A stretch of 64,000 bases of DNA from Pedobacter sp. KBW06 (GCF_003852525.1 NZ_QAJL01000003.1:1126972-1190971); one strand, 5' to 3'. Positions 26,369-35,558 are shown, counted from the stretch's first letter. The notes: generated by a model not told the origin, from the sequence alone. A program made the numbers and translations.

Positions 26369-27571
26369 ATGCCTAACATTTCAGAAAAAGGGTTACAAAT
26401 GCCCGCCTCGCCGATTAGAAAACTTACTCCTTATGCTGATCAAGCAAAAAAGGATGGTAAAAAGGTTTATCACTTGAATATCGGTCAGCCCGATATCGCT
26501 ACCCCAGAGGGCATGTTAAATGCCATCAAAAACATTGATTTTAATGTTTGGGCGTATACCCCATCTGAAGGTACTTTATCTTACCGCAGCAAATTAGCTG
26601 AATACTATAATAAACTGGGTTATAACATTACCCCTGAAGATATATTGGTGACTGTAGGTGGATCTGAAGCGATCACCATCGCCATGCAAACCTGCGTAAA
26701 TGAAGGTGATGAAATCATCATCCCGGAACCTTTTTATGCAAATTATAATGGCTTTGCCTGTATGAGCAACGTGGTGGTTAAACCGATCTTATCTTATATT
26801 GAGAATGGTTTTGCACTCCCTGCTATTGCGGAGTTTGAAAAACTAATCACAGAACGTACCAAAGCGATCATTATCTGTAACCCAAATAACCCTACCGGTT
26901 ATCTGTATTCTAAAGAAGAACTGGAAGCATTGAAAGAACTGTGTCTGAAATATGACTTGTTCTTGTTCTCTGATGAGGCCTACCGTGAATTCTGTTATGA
27001 TGGAAAAGAATTCATTTCGCCAATGCATCTGGACGGAATTGATGAAAATGTGGTAATCATGGATACAGTTTCCAAAAGATACAGTGCCTGTGGCGCAAGA
27101 TTGGGTTGCCTGATCACGAAAAACAAGGAAGTCATCAAATCAGGATTAAAGTTTGCTCAGGCAAGGTTAAGCCCTGGTATGGTAGAACAAATTGCAGGTA
27201 CCGCAGCCGTAGATACTCCGGATAGTTATTTTGAAGCGGTAAATAAGGAATATACCCTTCGCAGAGATACAATTGTTAAAAGATTAAATGCGATTGAAGG
27301 TGTTTTCTGTCCGAATCCAGGTGGTGCATTTTATGTAGTGGCCAAACTTCCGATTGATGATGCTGATGTATTTTGTCAGTGGATGCTGGAAAGCTTTGAG
27401 CATGAGGGACAAACGGTCATGATGGCTCCTGCTACAGGCTTCTATTCTACTGCAGGTTCCGGAAAAAATGAAGTAAGAATGGCTTATGTATTGAATACTG
27501 AAGACCTGAATAAGTCGATGGATTGTCTGGAAATCGCATTAAATCAATATCCAGGCAGAACAATCGCATAA
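26369..27571 (+). CDS. PLP-dependent class I/II aminotransferase (aspartate aminotransferase-like)
   Basis: 400 residues. Fold-type I features: LNIGQPDIATPEGM near the N-terminus, VTVGGSEAI, IICNPNNPTGYLYSKEEL, LFSDEAYREFCYDG with the PLP-pyridine Asp and Tyr, the Schiff-base Lys in VSKRYSACGARLGCL, and the carboxylate-binding Arg in KNEVRMAYVL. It transfers amino groups between 2-oxoacids and amino acids. The substrate range is not evident; with pheA nearby it could also serve aromatic amino acids, which is inference. Confidence 0.92.
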   Translation: MPNISEKGLQMPASPIRKLTPYADQAKKDGKKVYHLNIGQPDIATPEGMLNAIKNIDFNVWAYTPSEGTLSYRSKLAEYYNKLGYNITPEDILVTVGGSEAITIAMQTCVNEGDEIIIPEPFYANYNGFACMSNVVVKPILSYIENGFALPAIAEFEKLITERTKAIIICNPNNPTGYLYSKEELEALKELCLKYDLFLFSDEAYREFCYDGKEFISPMHLDGIDENVVIMDTVSKRYSACGARLGCLITKNKEVIKSGLKFAQARLSPGMVEQIAGTAAVDTPDSYFEAVNKEYTLRRDTIVKRLNAIEGVFCPNPGGAFYVVAKLPIDDADVFCQWMLESFEHEGQTVMMAPATGFYSTAGSGKNEVRMAYVLNTEDLNKSMDCLEIALNQYPGRTIA

Positions 27572-27600
27572 TTTTTTGTAAGTTTGTACTTCTAACAAAT

Positions 27601-27964
27601 GGGGCCGTTTTGGATTTGACAGGGTGGCGCTACGTATGTTAGCATGCAGTGCGTTGTACGGAGAGCACTTTAAAGAGAACGTTCACACTATAATTGGCGA
27701 AAATAACTACGCCTTAGCTGCCTAATTTAGAATTAGCTTAGCTTTTGTCCCTCTGACTGCTGCATTGTTAGGTTAGAATCCGGGGCATCGAAATAACAAA
27801 GCTGGCCGCTGTAGGGTATGATACAGTAGCGAGATAAAGTACCTAAGGAAAAAGACAAGGTAGGTTTCCGGCCCGTCTGCTCCCGACAATTGAATGGAAA
27901 ACAAGCATGTAGAAGGCATAACTTATCACACAACTGGACAAGGGTTCGAACCCCTTCGGCTCCA
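27601..27964 (+). ncRNA. ssrA: tmRNA
   Basis: The 5' end GGGGCCG pairs with CGGCTCC at the 3' end, and the T arm AAGGG-TTCGAAC-CCCTT closes a tRNA-like domain. The tag reading frame begins at GGC (27696) and encodes GENNYALAA, stop TAA at 27723-27725, the standard Bacteroidota degradation tag. CCA is not encoded. A TAnnTTTG element at 27579-27586 may be the -7 box. tmRNA with SmpB rescues stalled ribosomes and marks unfinished proteins for proteolysis. Confidence 0.97.
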
Positions 27965-27976
27965 CAGATTACAAAC

Positions 27977-28010
27977 AAAAACGGCTAAGATTAACATCTT
28001 AGCCGTTTTT
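27977..28010. terminator. Bidirectional terminator after tmRNA
   Basis: A 15-base-pair perfect stem with loop TAAC and flanking A and T runs, between ssrA and the converging lipoprotein gene. Confidence 0.9.
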
Positions 28011-28034
28011 GTTTTAAGTTATTTTACTACACTA

Positions 28035-28745
28035 TTAATCTTCTTTTACCACCTGCTCATCTTTTACGACCTTAACCTCAACTTTGGTTGCCCCTGCCCT
28101 GGCAGATGAAACCGCTTTACCAATTTCAGTTAATCCTTTAGACTCGTAGATCTTCATTGCAGTCACCACATCAATTGCCTGCCTGGTTTGCTCTTCCGGA
28201 ATCGGAACGAATGAAAGGAAGTTTAAAGTCACCCCTTTTGTTTTTAGCAGATCATTTACATTTTTAAGCAACTCCGCTTCAAACTCATTCTGGTTAAAAT
28301 CAACGATATCTTCATTCAATAACAGGTCTCTGGCAATTTCTTTTATTCTTTTATCAATTACCGAATTTTCAGCAGTTTCATAGGCTTTAGAACTGTTTAC
28401 CTCACTATCGCTGTCGCTATTCATTTTCCCAAGGTATTTTGCCTCTCCGATATATAACCTTGCATCTGTTATAGAATAATCATAGGTAACTTCAATTTTT
28501 GCCATAACACGATTTTTAAAGGCGCTTTTAAAAACGCTTTCGCCCTGCATAGGATAATCGGGAACTGTAATTTTATAAGAACACATTCCTACACCTTTAG
28601 GTACCGTTTCTCCTGCTTTTATTAGCTCCCAGCTCACGCCACAATTACTCGTGTATAAGGTTTGTACATTAGATTGGGCACGATCACAGGAAGAAAGGAA
28701 TAACGCCATCGAGCAGATAGAGAGTGATGCAAATAGATTTTTCAT
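28035..28745 (-). CDS. Lipoprotein with SPFH/Band 7-like region
   Basis: 236 residues. The signal ends in a lipobox LSSC at about residue 19. The middle (KAFKNRVMAKIEVTYDY-type sequence through NEFEAELLKNVNDLLKTKGVTLNFLSFVPI) and the C-terminal helix resemble prohibitin/SPFH proteins, where a Band 7 domain is followed by a coiled coil, but the match is judged by eye. A lipid anchor in place of the usual membrane helix would put the SPFH domain in the periplasm. The gene is isolated between tmRNA and a long gap. Confidence 0.6.
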   Translation of the reverse strand: MKNLFASLSICSMALFLSSCDRAQSNVQTLYTSNCGVSWELIKAGETVPKGVGMCSYKITVPDYPMQGESVFKSAFKNRVMAKIEVTYDYSITDARLYIGEAKYLGKMNSDSDSEVNSSKAYETAENSVIDKRIKEIARDLLLNEDIVDFNQNEFEAELLKNVNDLLKTKGVTLNFLSFVPIPEEQTRQAIDVVTAMKIYESKGLTEIGKAVSSARAGATKVEVKVVKDEQVVKED

Positions 28746-29286
28746 TTGATTGTTTTTTTGACGTAATTTATTAATTTATGTGAGAATATCGTCACTACAA
28801 TCTGCAACTAAATTAATATTTATATATTGCGATCTAAATATTTACATATGGAAATGGCGATCTTACTCGTAGTAGAATTTTTCCTGTACCGGATAATGGG
28901 TAAAACCAAAAAAGCCTAAATGCCCCTGTCGCTCATTGGGCCATGAGCATATCATCCCGTTCAGCACAAACAAAAAATGTTGCCCATAATTATGACTGAA
29001 AATGGGCAACATAAAACCAGTGATCCTACCTCTTTATTCACTATGTCCAGGTAAATTTGCCTGATTTTAAAGACAGGTAACTTTACTTGTCATAACCCCG
29101 GATATTTAATGTAAATTCAGGTAACGAATATGGAAGACTTAGGATCATAAAAAACAAGACCGTACCTTAAAATATAAATGAGACAGTTACAAGCTGTATA
29201 ATTGAATCAAAAGATCTCATAAGCCCACGTAAAAAGGTGTGATTACATTCGTAACATAAATCTTAAACCATATAACCTCTCAAAAA
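28746..29286. other. 541-base gap: possible micro-ORF and an inverted repeat
   Basis: No clear gene. A 23-codon plus-strand ORF at 28848-28919 (begins MEMAILLVVEFFLY, basic tail) has the look of a one-span membrane micropeptide but has no other support. An 11-base perfect inverted repeat (ATGTTGCCCAT at 28977-28987 with its complement at 29002-29012) could be an mRNA hairpin; it lacks a T-run. The rest is AT-rich leader to the DJ-1/PfpI gene. Confidence 0.4.
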
Positions 29287-29928
29287 ATGAATATAGCAGT
29301 CCTTGTTTTCAATGGTGTTGAACTCGTCGACATGAACGGTCCTTTAGATGTTTTTCTCCACGCCAACCGTTTTAACGCAGCACCTTTCTACAATGTATAT
29401 ACAGTATCGGCAACGCCCGGCCCGATTATCAGTGAAGGGGGTGTTGTCACAATAGTTCCTCAATATACCTTTGAAACCTGTCCGGATCCCGGGCTGATCG
29501 TGATTCCCGGCAGAATAGGCAATGATGCGGATTCCTCTTCCATTCCTGCAAAAGCAGAAGTGGTGGAGTATGTCAAACAAATGGCTGAAAAGGGCAAGCT
29601 TATTCTTTCAGTTTGCGTTGGATTGTACACGCTTGCTGAAACAGGTTTACTTGCAGGAAGAAAAGCCACCACACATTACCTTGCGATCGATTACGTAGAA
29701 TCTCATTACAAAGGTATCGATATGATTAAAAACGTCCGGTACGTGCGGGATGGTAATTTCATTACAACCGGAGGGATTACTTCAGGTATTGATGGCGCCC
29801 TGTATGTTGTAGAACAATACAACGGCCCTGATGTTGCCCTTGAAGTTGCCAATATTATGGTATATAACCGGGAAGCACCGCTCCCACCAGGGACCATTTT
29901 ACCACTTCAGGATCAGTCAGCATCCTGA
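29287..29928 (+). CDS. DJ-1/PfpI-family protein (isonitrile hydratase-like)
   Basis: 213 residues with the class I glutamine-amidotransferase-like fold: IAVLVFNGVELVDMNGPLDVF at the N-terminus, LIVIPGR, and the nucleophile elbow LSVCVGLYTLAETGLL with Cys near residue 112. A TTHY motif and GGITSGIDGAL follow, as in InhA-type isonitrile hydratases and in the sensor half of GlxA regulators; no HTH is attached here. The reaction is not proven. An AraC-type regulator follows on the same strand. Confidence 0.85.
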   Translation: MNIAVLVFNGVELVDMNGPLDVFLHANRFNAAPFYNVYTVSATPGPIISEGGVVTIVPQYTFETCPDPGLIVIPGRIGNDADSSSIPAKAEVVEYVKQMAEKGKLILSVCVGLYTLAETGLLAGRKATTHYLAIDYVESHYKGIDMIKNVRYVRDGNFITTGGITSGIDGALYVVEQYNGPDVALEVANIMVYNREAPLPPGTILPLQDQSAS

Positions 29929-30000
29929 AACGGATAAAACTGCCTTTCTTTGACACACTTGGTACTTAAACCTTATGAGGGGATTTGATGTAAAAGGTCA

Positions 30001-30025
30001 TGTCCGATAGTTAATTTATCGGACA
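30001..30025. promoter_or_regulatory. Palindromic operator candidate upstream of the AraC regulator
   Basis: TGTCCGATA and TATCGGACA form perfect 9-base arms around 7 bases. It lies between the DJ-1/PfpI gene and the regulator at 30069, close to a TAAATTTG -7-like box at 30042-30049. There is no T-run after it, so an operator is likelier than a terminator. Confidence 0.5.
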
Positions 30026-30068
30026 AATGGTATATCTTTTTTAAATTTGAATACCAGAACCACCTCTC

Positions 30069-31220
30069 ATGACTGAGCTTACAGATTCAATACTTTGCGG
30101 ATCAGCGTTTTTGTTAACCTTTATAATTTTCATCAACCCAACAAATGTAAATACGGCGGCAAATAAGTGGTTTGGCGCCTTTATCTGCTGCTTTTTTCTG
30201 ATCAGCGTTCAAAACAACCTTTTGTCGACAGGTTTATTTAAAGAAAATCATCCCTTACCTGAGTGGTTAGGGGTAACAAATTTCATCATTGCACCTGTAT
30301 TCTATTTAAGCATCTCTTACTATGTAGAACCACTTAGAAAATGGAAACCATCTTCTCTTTTCCATTTCAGCTTCGCGTTATTTATACTTGCTTTAATCAT
30401 TATTTCTTATTTCCTGGACAATAATTCAGTCCAGGAGGGGGTTGGTAAGAAAGCGATAGCCGATGCAGAAATTATTTTTAACATCTTCTTTTCTATACAG
30501 GTTATTCCTTACTGCCTGCTCGCTTATAAAAAAATCATAAAACACAATAAGAACATACATCAACACCACTCAATTCTGGAGAGGGTAAATTTGAGCTGGC
30601 TAAAGCACGTCAGTATTGCTGTCCTGATCATTTCTATTTTATGGGTAACAGATATTTTCTTTAATTTCTCCGGAAAGCACCAGATCGTAGATACGTTGAC
30701 CAGTATAATCTACCTCTCAGGAATATGCTATATCACTTACTTCTGGTTAAAACAAGAAGAAATCTTTCCTTATACCAGAGATGAAAAACATCAGATAGTG
30801 ACCATTAATGCTGAAAATACCAGTCAGGGAGTTGTTAAGAAAAATTTATTGAGCGAGGTACAGCTAACCATCATGAAAGCAGCACTGCTGGAACTCATCG
30901 AAACAAAAAAGCCCTTTCTGGCTTCAGATCTAAACCTGATTAAGCTTGCCGGACAGCTAAATATATCTGCTCATCTGTTATCATATGTAATCAATACAGG
31001 CTTTAATGAAAATTTTTATCAATTGATCAACCGCTATCGTGTGGAGGAAGCAAAACGCCTTCTTCTTGAGCCAGAAATGAAACATTTAAATTTGTTAGGG
31101 ATCGCCTTTGAAGTCGGATTTAATTCAAAAACAGTATTCAATACCACATTTAAAAAAATTACAGGGCTCACTCCTTCCGAATACAAAAAGCAGCATTCGG
31201 ATAAAACACGTTCTGATTGA
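30069..31220 (+). CDS. Membrane-anchored AraC-family regulator
   Basis: 383 residues. The N-terminal half has about six or seven hydrophobic segments (for example SAFLLTFIIFI, FICCFFLISVQ, FALFILALIIISYFL, IAVLIISILWVTDIFF). The C-terminal half is an AraC DNA-binding domain with two HTH units (LIKLAGQLNISAHLLSYVI and LLGIAFEVGFNSKTVFNTTFKK). Such proteins sense a signal in or at the inner membrane and bind DNA directly. It may control the lipoprotein hydrolase 58 bases downstream and itself. Confidence 0.88.
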   Translation: MTELTDSILCGSAFLLTFIIFINPTNVNTAANKWFGAFICCFFLISVQNNLLSTGLFKENHPLPEWLGVTNFIIAPVFYLSISYYVEPLRKWKPSSLFHFSFALFILALIIISYFLDNNSVQEGVGKKAIADAEIIFNIFFSIQVIPYCLLAYKKIIKHNKNIHQHHSILERVNLSWLKHVSIAVLIISILWVTDIFFNFSGKHQIVDTLTSIIYLSGICYITYFWLKQEEIFPYTRDEKHQIVTINAENTSQGVVKKNLLSEVQLTIMKAALLELIETKKPFLASDLNLIKLAGQLNISAHLLSYVINTGFNENFYQLINRYRVEEAKRLLLEPEMKHLNLLGIAFEVGFNSKTVFNTTFKKITGLTPSEYKKQHSDKTRSD

Positions 31221-31278
31221 TAAATCAGAACGACAGGCGATTCATTTTTATAGTTTTTTGTTCAAAATTATAAATCAT

Positions 31279-32118
31279 ATGAAACACATGAATTACCTGC
31301 TTATTGCAATGACAAGCTGTTTTCTGATCGCCTCGTGCAAAAAAAATGAAGCAAGAAAAAAAAATGTAGAATCCTTTCTCAGCCAAAAAGACCTGAGCTT
31401 ACCAAGCCACAAACTGAGTACCTATTCTCGAATCCTGAACTCAAAATACCTATTGGTCTTTGAAGCTGGTCTCGGTGATGACCATTCTGTCTGGCCGGAA
31501 AACGAACTCATCAAAGTCATCCGTGATCAGTCTGACCTACTAACCTATGACCGTGCAGGTTATGGCACATCAGGTCTTGGGCCAGGGCCGAGGAACATTG
31601 CAACTTTAAGTGCTGAACTGGAAAAAGTAATTGATGCATTTTCCGGACAAAAAAAAGTAATACTCATTGGCCATTCTATCGGAGGAATGATCATCCGCGA
31701 TTACGCCATTAAACACCCTTCAAAAACCGCAGCCTTGTTGTTTATTGATCCATCCCATGAACATTACAACCAACCATCCGGGGAGGAAGAAGATAGAATA
31801 TACAACATATTTAACAATAGCTACGGAGCCGGTTTTGGTGGTACCCGGGAAGCCAGGGTTTTAATTGAAGATTCGAGGTACATGTCTACATTAGCCACAT
31901 TACCCAACATTCCCGTTACCGTGATATCAAGTATGAAAACTGATCAGGAACACCCCGCTGCAGATCGAAAAAAGTGGTTTGAAGCCCATGAGTTTTTAGG
32001 AACGGGATTGAATGATTTCATGCATATCAGTACGGTTAATTCAGGGCATTACATCATGAAGGAAGAACCTGATCTGATCATCAGAAATATCAACAGCCTC
32101 CTGGCAAAACTTCCCTGA
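31279..32118 (+). CDS. Alpha/beta hydrolase lipoprotein
   Basis: 279 residues from the ATG at 31279; an earlier in-frame ATG at 31108 lies inside the AraC gene. The signal ends in IASC, a lipobox. The hydrolase core has the oxyanion region VFEAGLGDDHSVW, LTYDRAGYGTSG, the nucleophile elbow LIGHSIGG, an acid candidate in the DPSHEHY/SSMKTDQ area and the C-terminal His in NSGHYI. Close in outline to haloperoxidase/esterase-type hydrolases. Substrate unknown. Confidence 0.83.
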   Translation: MKHMNYLLIAMTSCFLIASCKKNEARKKNVESFLSQKDLSLPSHKLSTYSRILNSKYLLVFEAGLGDDHSVWPENELIKVIRDQSDLLTYDRAGYGTSGLGPGPRNIATLSAELEKVIDAFSGQKKVILIGHSIGGMIIRDYAIKHPSKTAALLFIDPSHEHYNQPSGEEEDRIYNIFNNSYGAGFGGTREARVLIEDSRYMSTLATLPNIPVTVISSMKTDQEHPAADRKKWFEAHEFLGTGLNDFMHISTVNSGHYIMKEEPDLIIRNINSLLAKLP

Positions 32119-32124
32119 ATAAAC

Positions 32125-32153
32125 AAACAGGTAGCCAGAGTGGCTACCTGTTT
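32125..32153. terminator. Terminator between converging hydrolase and DUF6624 genes
   Basis: A 12-base-pair stem AAACAGGTAGCC/GGCTACCTGTTT with a 5-base loop, right after the hydrolase stop. Confidence 0.75.
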
Positions 32154-32176
32154 GTCCTACTTCGCGCCTGGGTTGA

Positions 32177-32818
32177 TTATTTATCTTTCAGCACATATAA
32201 TTTAGGCCCTTTAATTCCTTTCGTTTCATAATTAGCTTTATTCATTCTAAAATGAAGTTCGCTCATTTTGTTTAAATAATCTTCAATGCTATCCAGTCCC
32301 ACTTCTTTTCTACGTTTGTTTAAAGATCCCGGATTTTCTGTCGGACGAGGAAACGCCTGACAACTGTCAGTGTTATACGTGACCTGTGTTCCATACAATT
32401 GGTTACGATTCGTATTGAGCCTTACCCTATCCGTAAGGTAAGCGTAATCCCCGCTGGCAGCATTCTTCTTTAACACCTGCTTTTTCATCGCATCCAATAC
32501 TTTTTGCTGAAAATCCGGCCATTTGTCCAAATGCTGCACCAACAGCCAAAAATCCCTGGAACCTTGTTCTCCTACCAGATCAAATCCCGGATATCCGTGA
32601 TCTGACAGGATCTTTTGAAGGCGGATATAATGTGAGCTGAATACGCTATCCTGAAATTGCTTTCTTTTAGGATCACCAATTTTGTGTTCAGGCTGAAATC
32701 CGGCGGCTTTCTGATCCCAAATGACCATTTTGGCTAAAGAATCTTTAAGTGCGAGGTCAGTTTGAGCAAATGCGATGACGCTATTTAAGAACACTATAGT
32801 CAGGACAATTCTTTTCAT
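32177..32818 (-). CDS. DUF6624-type secreted protein
   Basis: 213 residues with a signal peptide (to about residue 18, AFAQT). The central part has features seen in the DUF6624 group: YPGFDLVGEQGSRDFWLLVQH, a VLDAMKKQV helix and the RNQLYGTQV motif. No function is known for this group. It borders the left end of the phage-derived region and appears to be a host gene. Confidence 0.7.
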   Translation of the reverse strand: MKRIVLTIVFLNSVIAFAQTDLALKDSLAKMVIWDQKAAGFQPEHKIGDPKRKQFQDSVFSSHYIRLQKILSDHGYPGFDLVGEQGSRDFWLLVQHLDKWPDFQQKVLDAMKKQVLKKNAASGDYAYLTDRVRLNTNRNQLYGTQVTYNTDSCQAFPRPTENPGSLNKRRKEVGLDSIEDYLNKMSELHFRMNKANYETKGIKGPKLYVLKDK

Positions 32819-32894
32819 AATCGATGTGTTTATCAGCCTAAGATAATTTATTATGGGGACAAGTCACGAGATTCATTCTGCAAATGTAAAATGA

Positions 32895-33467
32895 TCACAG
32901 ATAACGTTTCTTTAGCCAATAAAACAAAGAAAAACTGATTAAAATAAGTATTCCGGATCCAAATACATAGTACCAGATATTGATCGGACTTTTCTCGACA
33001 ATAGTATTAGAGTGCTCTGATTTTGAAATTTCCTTTACAGAAGCGGATTGTGTGATTTTTCTATTGATGTCATTTTGCAGGATTGTTTCCTTATTGAATT
33101 TAACAGAAATAAGCCGGGGTTTTAAAATTGCCGAAGCAGAAAGCATTCCTGTTTTTGGGTGGAAGAGCAGACTTACATCAAGAAGATCATTTTGAATTAC
33201 GGTCAAGCCATTTACCAGGCTATCGACTTTAAAAAAAGTCTCCTGCTTAATTATCTTTTCAGGGATGACCACTATCGTATCCGATTGCTCCCTGATCGTC
33301 AGGATAGACCTGTCTCTAGTCCATTCTGCCATTTTCTTTTTTTCTGACGAGCTGATTTCCTGTTTAGCGTAGTCATTGGATTTAAACACTTTACGGAACA
33401 TACCGCATCCAGACAAAAAGACCGTTATGATGATTAGAGGGATACACCTTAGGCAGCAATTATTCAT
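32895..33467 (-). CDS. Unimolecular spanin (u-spanin)-like lipoprotein
   Basis: 190 residues with a lipobox FLSGC (Cys near 21) at the N-terminus and a single membrane span at the C-terminus (about 166-186, YVFGSGILILISFSLFYWL) followed by basic residues. A protein lipidated into the outer membrane at one end and spanning the inner membrane at the other is the defining layout of u-spanins, which fuse the two membranes in the last step of phage lysis. It is the last gene of the phage-derived operon, after endolysin and holin-like genes. The assignment is from topology and position, since spanins share no sequence. Confidence 0.72.
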   Translation of the reverse strand: MNNCCLRCIPLIIITVFLSGCGMFRKVFKSNDYAKQEISSSEKKKMAEWTRDRSILTIREQSDTIVVIPEKIIKQETFFKVDSLVNGLTVIQNDLLDVSLLFHPKTGMLSASAILKPRLISVKFNKETILQNDINRKITQSASVKEISKSEHSNTIVEKSPINIWYYVFGSGILILISFSLFYWLKKRYL

Positions 33468-33511
33468 AGCTATTTTTCTTTAGTTATTTCTACTATATTC
33501 GACAATTAAGT

Positions 33512-33549
33512 GCATCCTGTTGCAGCTCGAAAGTGCTGCAACAGGATGC
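33512..33549. terminator. Strong hairpin after the tail-spike gene
   Basis: A 14-base-pair perfect stem (33512-33525 with 33536-33549) 12 bases beyond the spike stop. A weak U-run follows on the minus strand, so it may be a terminator or an RNA-stabilising hairpin ahead of the spanin gene. Confidence 0.6.
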
Positions 33550-33560
33550 TTAATCTCTAA

Positions 33561-34874
33561 TTATTGTGCACCTACACCAGGCACAAGAGACTGAAAATTA
33601 ACAGTATCCAACACTGCTTGTTGCTGTGTAAGGAAATAATGATTTCCTTCTTCCCTGACGACAGTTGGTCCACCCATATTTGTCATATTACCAACCGGAA
33701 AATAGGTTCCTTCTCTGTACATTTCGAAGCCAAGGTTATTGTAATATTCCAATGTACCTCCGGTTTGATAAAGATCAATCATTACTCCTTCCCAGTCGTG
33801 GGATGTATTCATTAGACCTGCAGTATTATTGTAAACCTTTGCGTTTGTCGGCTTAATCCTTGTTGGATATAATGCCATATAATCATGCATATCCGGACTT
33901 ACCTGCAGTTCAAAAGCAGAATATTTCCAGCTGTTCCAAACCACATTGTTATAGATCAGAACATCTTTAACCTCTGAACCATAAGACACACCCCATGCAC
34001 GAATTGCATTTCCCTGATGATTTGTTATTTTGTTATCATGGAAAGAGCCATTTCCAATCATCTGAAAAATACCATTATGGTAACCGTTTGGAGCATTAGG
34101 ATCGCTGAATGTCCTGTTAATATTATTGATCACATTATGGGCAATTTCATAATTTTCAACCTGTCCCATCCAGACAACATTTCCAATTTCAGGGCAATTT
34201 TTGATGACACAATTAAGAAACTTAAAATTTTTCATTAAGTTCATGATACCTTCGTCGGTAAAACCGCCATTACAACTGAAACCCATGCCGGTATTTTCAA
34301 AAGTAAGCCGCTCCATTTTCCAGTTCATAGAAGCGGTACTGTCTGTTCCGTCATAGATCAGTCTGTTGTGGTAGGAAATCGTATAGTCTCCTACGTTCTT
34401 AAAACTCATGTCATGGAAATACACATGATTACTATGTTGTTCAATAGAGATGGCGCGGTAAGGCTGATCAGTTACAGAAACTCCCCAGAATTCCAAATGG
34501 TCTGCCTGTCCAATGGAAATTGAACCACCTGGCAGTTTTACTCCGGTTCCATCAATTTTTACGTTTGTGACTTTCGGAATTGAGATGTACTCGTAATTTC
34601 CAGGAACGATTTTAATATTCACGTTTGCCAGAGGATCCAGGAACAGTTGTCCGGAACCGGTTCCAACATTGACGAAAACAGGATCTACAGGTGGAATTAC
34701 AGGAGGCGCTACTGCGGTTGCATAAGCTTTTACAAAATCCGTGCTCGCTATGGATGGATAAGCAATTTTACCATCTGAATAAGTGATTTTAGTGATTTCT
34801 ACCACATAGGTGATGACCTGTCCATCGACAATAATACTACCTGTCGGTTCTACTGCTGTTAATTGATTGTTCAT
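33561..34874 (-). CDS. Right-handed beta-helix tail-spike-like protein
   Basis: 437 residues. After an N-terminal segment and a Pro-rich linker (APPVIPPVDPVF) the protein is a run of parallel beta-helix coils rich in short Asn/His turns (VYFHDMSFKNVGDYTISYHN; VIKNCPEIGN; YEIAHNVINNINR; FHDNKITNHQGNAIRA; VYNNTAGLMN). This is the fold of phage tail spikes and pectate-lyase-like polysaccharide lyases. No signal peptide, as expected for a virion protein. Position after the lysis genes is like a late-added receptor-binding gene. Enzymatic activity cannot be read from the sequence. Confidence 0.78.
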   Translation of the reverse strand: MNNQLTAVEPTGSIIVDGQVITYVVEITKITYSDGKIAYPSIASTDFVKAYATAVAPPVIPPVDPVFVNVGTGSGQLFLDPLANVNIKIVPGNYEYISIPKVTNVKIDGTGVKLPGGSISIGQADHLEFWGVSVTDQPYRAISIEQHSNHVYFHDMSFKNVGDYTISYHNRLIYDGTDSTASMNWKMERLTFENTGMGFSCNGGFTDEGIMNLMKNFKFLNCVIKNCPEIGNVVWMGQVENYEIAHNVINNINRTFSDPNAPNGYHNGIFQMIGNGSFHDNKITNHQGNAIRAWGVSYGSEVKDVLIYNNVVWNSWKYSAFELQVSPDMHDYMALYPTRIKPTNAKVYNNTAGLMNTSHDWEGVMIDLYQTGGTLEYYNNLGFEMYREGTYFPVGNMTNMGGPTVVREEGNHYFLTQQQAVLDTVNFQSLVPGVGAQ

Positions 34875-35010
34875 TTTTTGTTGTTTTATATTTGAATTGA
34901 TTTTGAGAATTCTAATGCATAACGATCCCCTTTAGTCCTGCAATGGAGCTGTCCCACTCTTAGGTCTATTCTGTAGTTTTATAGAGATGATCTGATTTTT
35001 TTAACTTAGC

Positions 35011-35184
35011 CTATAGCGCTTTTACTAGGATTTCCAATTCCAGGGCCTTTTTGTTGATGCTATCCAATTTACTATGAATCGGATGTCGATAAGATGCTTT
35101 AAAGATATTTTGTGTACCCTGTCTGTTCGAAGAAGCCCCAGATACCATCAACATAAATACGGTGATTATAAGTAGTATTCTCAT
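35011..35184 (-). CDS. Small secreted protein of the lysis cassette (57 aa)
   Basis: The ATG at 35182-35184 overlaps the stop of the holin-like gene (ATGA), so the two are translationally coupled. The product starts with a signal-like hydrophobic stretch (MRILLIITVFMLMVSGASS) and ends with a charged helix (DSINKKALELEILVKAL). It has no Cys, so it is not a lipoprotein. A lysis accessory or small spanin-like partner is possible; no family recognised. Confidence 0.6.
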   Translation of the reverse strand: MRILLIITVFMLMVSGASSNRQGTQNIFKASYRHPIHSKLDSINKKALELEILVKAL

Positions 35185-35558
35185 TTCCTTTTATTTTTAT
35201 TAAAATATTGTTTAACTGATTCAACTGTTCCGTTTAAATTGATTAGAGAGGTATCTAATCTTTTGCTATTGCTATCCTGTTGCTCCTTATATGGAGCCAA
35301 TTGTTTCGGAAGCTCTCTTTCCACTCCTTTAGCTACCGCGATGTTAATTTTCTCGTTCAACATCGTGATGTCCTGAATCCTTAACCTGTTCATTTCATTA
35401 ATGACGTTATATTGCCAGAAGTTAAGCCCTACAGAAAGTAAAAGCATCGTCGCAAAAGGATTTTGCTGGACTGCAATAAACAGTCGGTCAAACATCCTTT
35501 CCAACCAGGCGGCCTTACGGTCGATCATATCTTGTTTTGTTTCTATCTCCTCTTCCAT
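35181..35558 (-). CDS. Holin-like small membrane protein
   Basis: 125 residues with one hydrophobic segment (about 35-50, FATMLLLSVGLNFWQYNV), a charged N-terminal part and a helical, coiled-coil-like C-terminus. It overlaps the endolysin stop by one base (TAATG) and the next small ORF by four. Small single-span proteins in this place usually release the endolysin (holin or antiholin). The name rests on size, topology and position. Confidence 0.6.
   Translation of the reverse strand: MEEEIETKQDMIDRKAAWLERMFDRLFIAVQQNPFATMLLLSVGLNFWQYNVINEMNRLRIQDITMLNEKINIAVAKGVERELPKQLAPYKEQQDSNSKRLDTSLINLNGTVESVKQYFNKNKRK

Noticed and set aside
27733..28109. Protein-length frames across the tmRNA
   Set aside because: They cross the conserved tmRNA 3' domain and terminator; the RNA gene explains the sequence.
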